Shown here piece by piece: positions 60,600 through 64,000 of a stretch of DNA of 64,000 nucleotides. A program made the translations under genes and the position numbers. A model generated the notes under the pieces. That model was given only the letters and a program-made list of their open reading frames with translations, did not search any database and was not told where the DNA came from. How positions within the stretch are numbered: the first letter of the stretch is position 1; every line of letters starts with the position of its first letter. The stretch is from Lycorma delicatula. Taxonomy: Eukaryota > Arthropoda > Insecta > Hemiptera > Fulgoridae. The DNA lies in contig NC_134457.1 of the NCBI RefSeq assembly GCF_047948215.1, positions 90,668,898-90,732,897 of the forward strand, in the 5' to 3' direction.

Positions 60600-61510
60600 T
60601 TCTATTATTTGATTTAAAACCTCAATAAATCGTAAATTAATTTTTTCAAATAATTAGAAAATATTAATGTAGGTTCAATCCAATGATAAATGGTATTGGT
60701 TTGATTCCCGGCTTGGGATTTCAATATATTTATTCATTAGTCAACGTTTACCTTAATACAAGCACAAAAACAAAAGCTTACACAGGATTTAATGATTGTA
60801 TTTCAATATAAATATTACGAAAACAGGTGAAAGTATACTGAAATTTATACAAAGTCAAATGACAGTTTGAAAGAATTAACTAATTAAATTTAATACCGGA
60901 ATAAATGACTTTCAAAAGAAAATAATTATTTTCTATTGAGAAATACCGTTATATCAGTCGGTAGTAACGATAGGAAAGTTAACTCGGTAAGTAATGATTA
61001 TTTGAAATTATATTTCCCATTAAAAGAAAACAATATCGAGTGGTATACAATTAAAAGGTTAACTGTTGTGTTTTCTTTAATGTAAATGTAAGTTAAATTA
61101 AATTCTTTACTCAGTAGGAAGTCACTAGAATGCAGTCGTGCAAATCCGAGGCGAGAGACATCAACGCGTGGATAGCAATGGTCGTGCTTAACTTTGGTCA
61201 CGTACTTTGCTAGTATACATAGCAATAAAGCTATAAAGTTGAGCAATACAAAATGGTAACGTACTTTAAAATACGAGATTTTCTTTAATAGGTTTTATAT
61301 TAGAACAAATTTTCTTTTATCTATTTCTACATAACTTTATGAACTAAACAAAATTATTGTCAATACAAATTCAAACACAAATCAAATCAATTAACGTTTT
61401 TTTAAAAAGAAAAAAAAATAGAAAAAATTAACAGCTGATGCCCAGATGAGAACAATAACATGATCACTGAAGATGGTTGTCAAAGCGTCATAATATGAGT
61501 TCTGATGCGG
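60600..61510. other. AT-rich spacer
   Basis: A slightly GC-richer patch at 61125-61200 has no recognised identity. No gene is seen. Confidence 0.5.
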
Positions 61511-61512
61511 AC

Positions 61513-62196
61513 ACGATATGACTTGCACGCCTATTAAATTACATATACACATTTTTTTTTTAAATGAAGAGTACATCAAATTATATTTATTAATAATAAC
61601 TTCTGATATTTTTTCATACTTTTATTTTTATTGTCACTGTTGAACTATTATTCATGTAAAAGTTTTTTTTTTTACAATCAGTGATTAATAATTATTAATA
61701 AATCAATATATTCAAATTAAAAAAAAAGTTAAAAAAAAAGAGATGAAGTCTAATTCGAACAGAAGTGCCTTCCCTAGGATCCAAATATTTCATTAATTAA
61801 AATTTTATTTGGCTATAACTCTGAAACAAATGAAAGTAAGTACCACTTATGATATATCGTTGAAAAGCTCTCGATGAGAGCTTATTATTGCAGTTAAGAA
61901 AAATTCCAAAATCTAAATCTTTTTGTATTTTGAGCTTTTTTGAATACTGTCGGTTCAGTCGGTTGGAATCAAAAGGGAGGTGCACAAGTAGATATTACAA
62001 CAGTCTTAAATTCAAAATTCAACATCCTACGGCTAATTGTTTTTGAGTTATGTTTTTGAGATACATACGTACGTACAGAAGTCACGCCGAAACTAGTCAA
62101 AATGGATACAGGAATGGTCAAAATGGATATTTTCGTTGAAATTTGAAAACCGAAATTTTTCGCGATCACAATACTACCTTTTTCTTCGTACAAAGA
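61513..62196 (-). repeat. Repeat family R, copy 5
   Basis: On the minus strand it runs from TTCTTCGTACGAAG-like start sequence (complement near 62180-62196) through AAAATTTCGGTTTTCAAATT and TACGTACGTATGTATCTC (complement near 62055-62072). It passes a degraded B-box-like region near 61745-61765 and ends TAATTTAATAGGCGTGCAAG near 61518-61537. It is nearly full length. Confidence 0.8.
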
Positions 62197-62199
62197 AGT

Positions 62200-62721
62200 A
62201 AAAACGGATGATAAATTTTAAAGGTTATTTTAAATGACTATATTAATACAAAATAAATGAGCTAAAACCTATATTTTTTATAATCTTCATTTACACCTAT
62301 TTTTAAAACTACATTTCAAACAGGTAAATATAAAAGTGGAGAACAAATGTGAAAAATCGACATCTCATTAAGAAAAGTCGATCTAGTTACGTATTTTTAT
62401 TTATTTAAACTATCTCCATTCGATTTAAAAAGAATAGAGATAATTTAAAACTTAAAAATATCGATTAAATTTAAAAATATTATTAAAAAAAAAAAATCTG
62501 CGCAGAATATAATCATTAAATAAAAAAGGCTAATGATTTCCTAGCGATTTCCAAACAAAAACCATTAATTTCTGTAAATGGCTGAGTAAATCGTCCGAAT
62601 AATTTAATATTCATGATTCTAGATTAGAATATTTGTTAAGATATTGTTCTTAATGATAATTTTGTGTAGTACTGAAATGCAGGGTTGAATTAATCATGTG
62701 TTTGATCCGAGCTATGAGATT

Positions 62722-62723
<2 letters not shown>
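62200..62723. other. AT-rich spacer
   Basis: No gene or shared repeat is recognised before the TA run. Confidence 0.5.

Positions 62724-62764
<41 letters not shown>
62724..62764. repeat. (TA)n microsatellite at LINE 5' junction
   Basis: About 40 bp of TA repeats that end within 10 bp of the first LINE-like codons. This suggests the LINE joined or inserted at the TA run. Confidence 0.92.
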
Positions 62765-62766
<2 letters not shown>

Positions 62767-62773
62767 TTGGTAG

Positions 62774-64000
62774 GTTGGTAGGCTAGAGAATTTAAAAAGG
62801 GAAATGGATAGGGTAAACGTGGATATAGTAGGAATTAGTGAGGTTCGGTGGGAAGAGGAAGGCGACTTTTGGTCGGGTGACTTTAGAGTAATTAACTCAG
62901 CGTCAAATAATGGGCAGGCAGGAGTAGGTTTCGTGATGAACAAGAAAATAGGGAGGAGAGTGGAGTATTTCAAGACGCATAGCGATAGAGTCATTGTAAT
63001 AAGGATAAATTCAAAACCTAAACCGACAACGATTGTTAACGTCTATATGCCTACAAGCGTCCATGATGATGATGAGGTAGAATGTGTATACGAAGAGATT
63101 GATGAAGCAATTAAACACGTAAAAGGAGATGAAAATTTAATAATAGTTGGAGATTGGAATGCAAGCATTGGAAAAGGCAAGGAAGGAAATATAGTGGGTG
63201 AATACGGGCTGGGCAAAAGGAATGAAAGAGGGGACCGACTTATAGAGTTTTGCACGAAGTATAATTTAGTAATTGCCAACACCCAATTTAAAAATCATAA
63301 TACAAGAATATACACTTGGAAAAAGCCAGGCGATACTGCAAGGTATCAGATAGATTATATCATGGTTAAGCAAAGATTTAGAAATCAACTCGTGGACTGC
63401 AAAACTTACCCTGGAGCAGACATTGATAGCGACCATAATTTGGTGATAATGAAATGTAGATTGGGGTTTAAAAACCTGAAGAAAAGGTGTCAGATGAATC
63501 GGTGGAATTTAGAGAAGCTTGAGGAAGAGGAGGTAAAGAAGATTTTTGAGGAGGACATCGCTAGAGGTCTGAGTAAAAAAGATAAGATAGAAAATGTAGA
63601 AGAAGAATGGGAGAATGTTAAAAAGGAAATTCTTAAATCAGCAGAAGCGAACTTAGGCGGAATAAAGAGAACTGGTAGAAAACCTTGGGTTTCAGACGAT
63701 ATATTGCAGCTGATGGATGAACGTAGAAAATATAAGAATGCTAGTGATGAAGAAAGTAAAAGGAACTATCGGCAATTAAGAAATGCTATAAACAGGAAGT
63801 GCAAACTGGCGAAAGAAGAGTGGATTAAAGAAAAGTGTTCAGAAGTGGAAAGAGAAATGAACATTGGTACAATAGATGGAGCATACAGGAAAGTTAAGGA
63901 AAATTTTGGGGTACATAAATTAAAATCTAATAATGTGTTAAACAAAGATGGTACACCTATATATAATACGAAAGGTAAAGTCGATAGATGGGTGGAATAT
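62774..64000 (+). CDS. RTE-type LINE ORF: AP-like endonuclease and start of RT region, partial
   Basis: An uninterrupted frame of 409 codons from just after a TAG at 62771-62773 to the window edge; the first ATG is at 62804. It encodes an exonuclease/endonuclease/phosphatase-fold domain. Motifs are GISEVRW (catalytic Glu, 62831), VNVYMPT (63037), GDWNA (catalytic Asp and Asn, about 63150), RIYTWKKPG (63307), IDYIMV (63352) and SDHNLV (catalytic Asp-His, about 63429). A charged linker (WNLEKLEEEEVKK, GRKPWVSDD, YRQLRNAIN) leads towards the reverse transcriptase, which lies beyond the edge. The usual N-terminal TWN-type strand is missing, so the copy is slightly 5' truncated at the TA run. The endonuclease nicks target DNA to prime reverse transcription. 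It is the best-preserved coding sequence here and so a fairly recent insertion. It resembles proteins often mislabelled 'craniofacial development protein 2-like'. Confidence 0.92.

Noticed and set aside
62650..63282. Two minus-strand ORFs (114 and 79 codons) at 62650-62994 and 63043-63282
   Set aside because: They lie antisense to the intact LINE endonuclease frame, which has clear catalytic motifs. One also runs into the TA microsatellite.
1..64000. CRISPR array, operons or other prokaryotic systems
   Set aside because: No regularly spaced repeats with unique spacers, no dense ORFs and no ribosome binding site pattern; all recognised elements are of eukaryotic type.

Overview
This window is AT-rich animal nuclear DNA, most likely from an insect. 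The evidence is tRNA-derived SINEs, RTE-like and jockey-like LINE relics, mariner and Merlin transposon fossils, long (AT)n microsatellites and no operon-like gene packing. A hemipteran source fits the mix of repeats, but that is an impression and not shown by the sequence. I found no convincing intact host protein gene, no functional tRNA or rRNA gene and no CRISPR array. The window reads as an intergenic or long intronic stretch built from layers of decayed mobile elements.

Layout. 0-2.1 kb: a SINE-A copy, two adjacent hairpins, a copy of an unclassified family called R here, and a minus-strand RTE-like reverse transcriptase relic. 3.2-3.45 kb: a GC-rich island with a GC box, a splice-donor-like site and a GAGA tract, the best candidate for a host promoter or first exon. 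4.8-13.9 kb: SINE-A copies, a satellite-like tandem block, a purine-tract element and an AT palindrome cluster. 14.5-15.3 kb: a Merlin (IS1016-type) transposase pseudogene. 16.1-17.7 kb: a truncated R copy abutting a LINE reverse transcriptase relic. 19.4-27.3 kb: R copy 3, a LINE C-terminal tail, a mariner relic, a possible MITE and diverged repeats. 31.6-34.7 kb: a head-to-head pair of SINE-B elements, then a SINE-B nested in R copy 4 with a perfect 15-bp target-site duplication. 35.6-42.9 kb: a GC-richer block, a second tandem block and two LINE relics. 43-53 kb: mostly AT-rich DNA with dispersed repeats and the inverted partner of the purine-tract element. 56.0-57.0 kb: a second mariner-like pseudogene. 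57.5-58.0 kb: a GC-rich block bounded by (TTA)n. 60-62.2 kb: SINE-A, SINE-B and R copy 5. 62.77 kb to the right edge: the best-preserved coding sequence, an open RTE-type LINE frame of 409 codons that runs out of the window.

The elements do not form a pathway. They record repeated invasion: LINEs can supply the machinery that moves SINEs, DNA transposons are present only as broken copies, and family R is a dispersed, undefined repeat with a tRNA-like B-box that itself hosts a SINE. The items most worth follow-up are family R, the inverted SINE-B pair, the purine-tract element and the GC-rich island near 3.2 kb.
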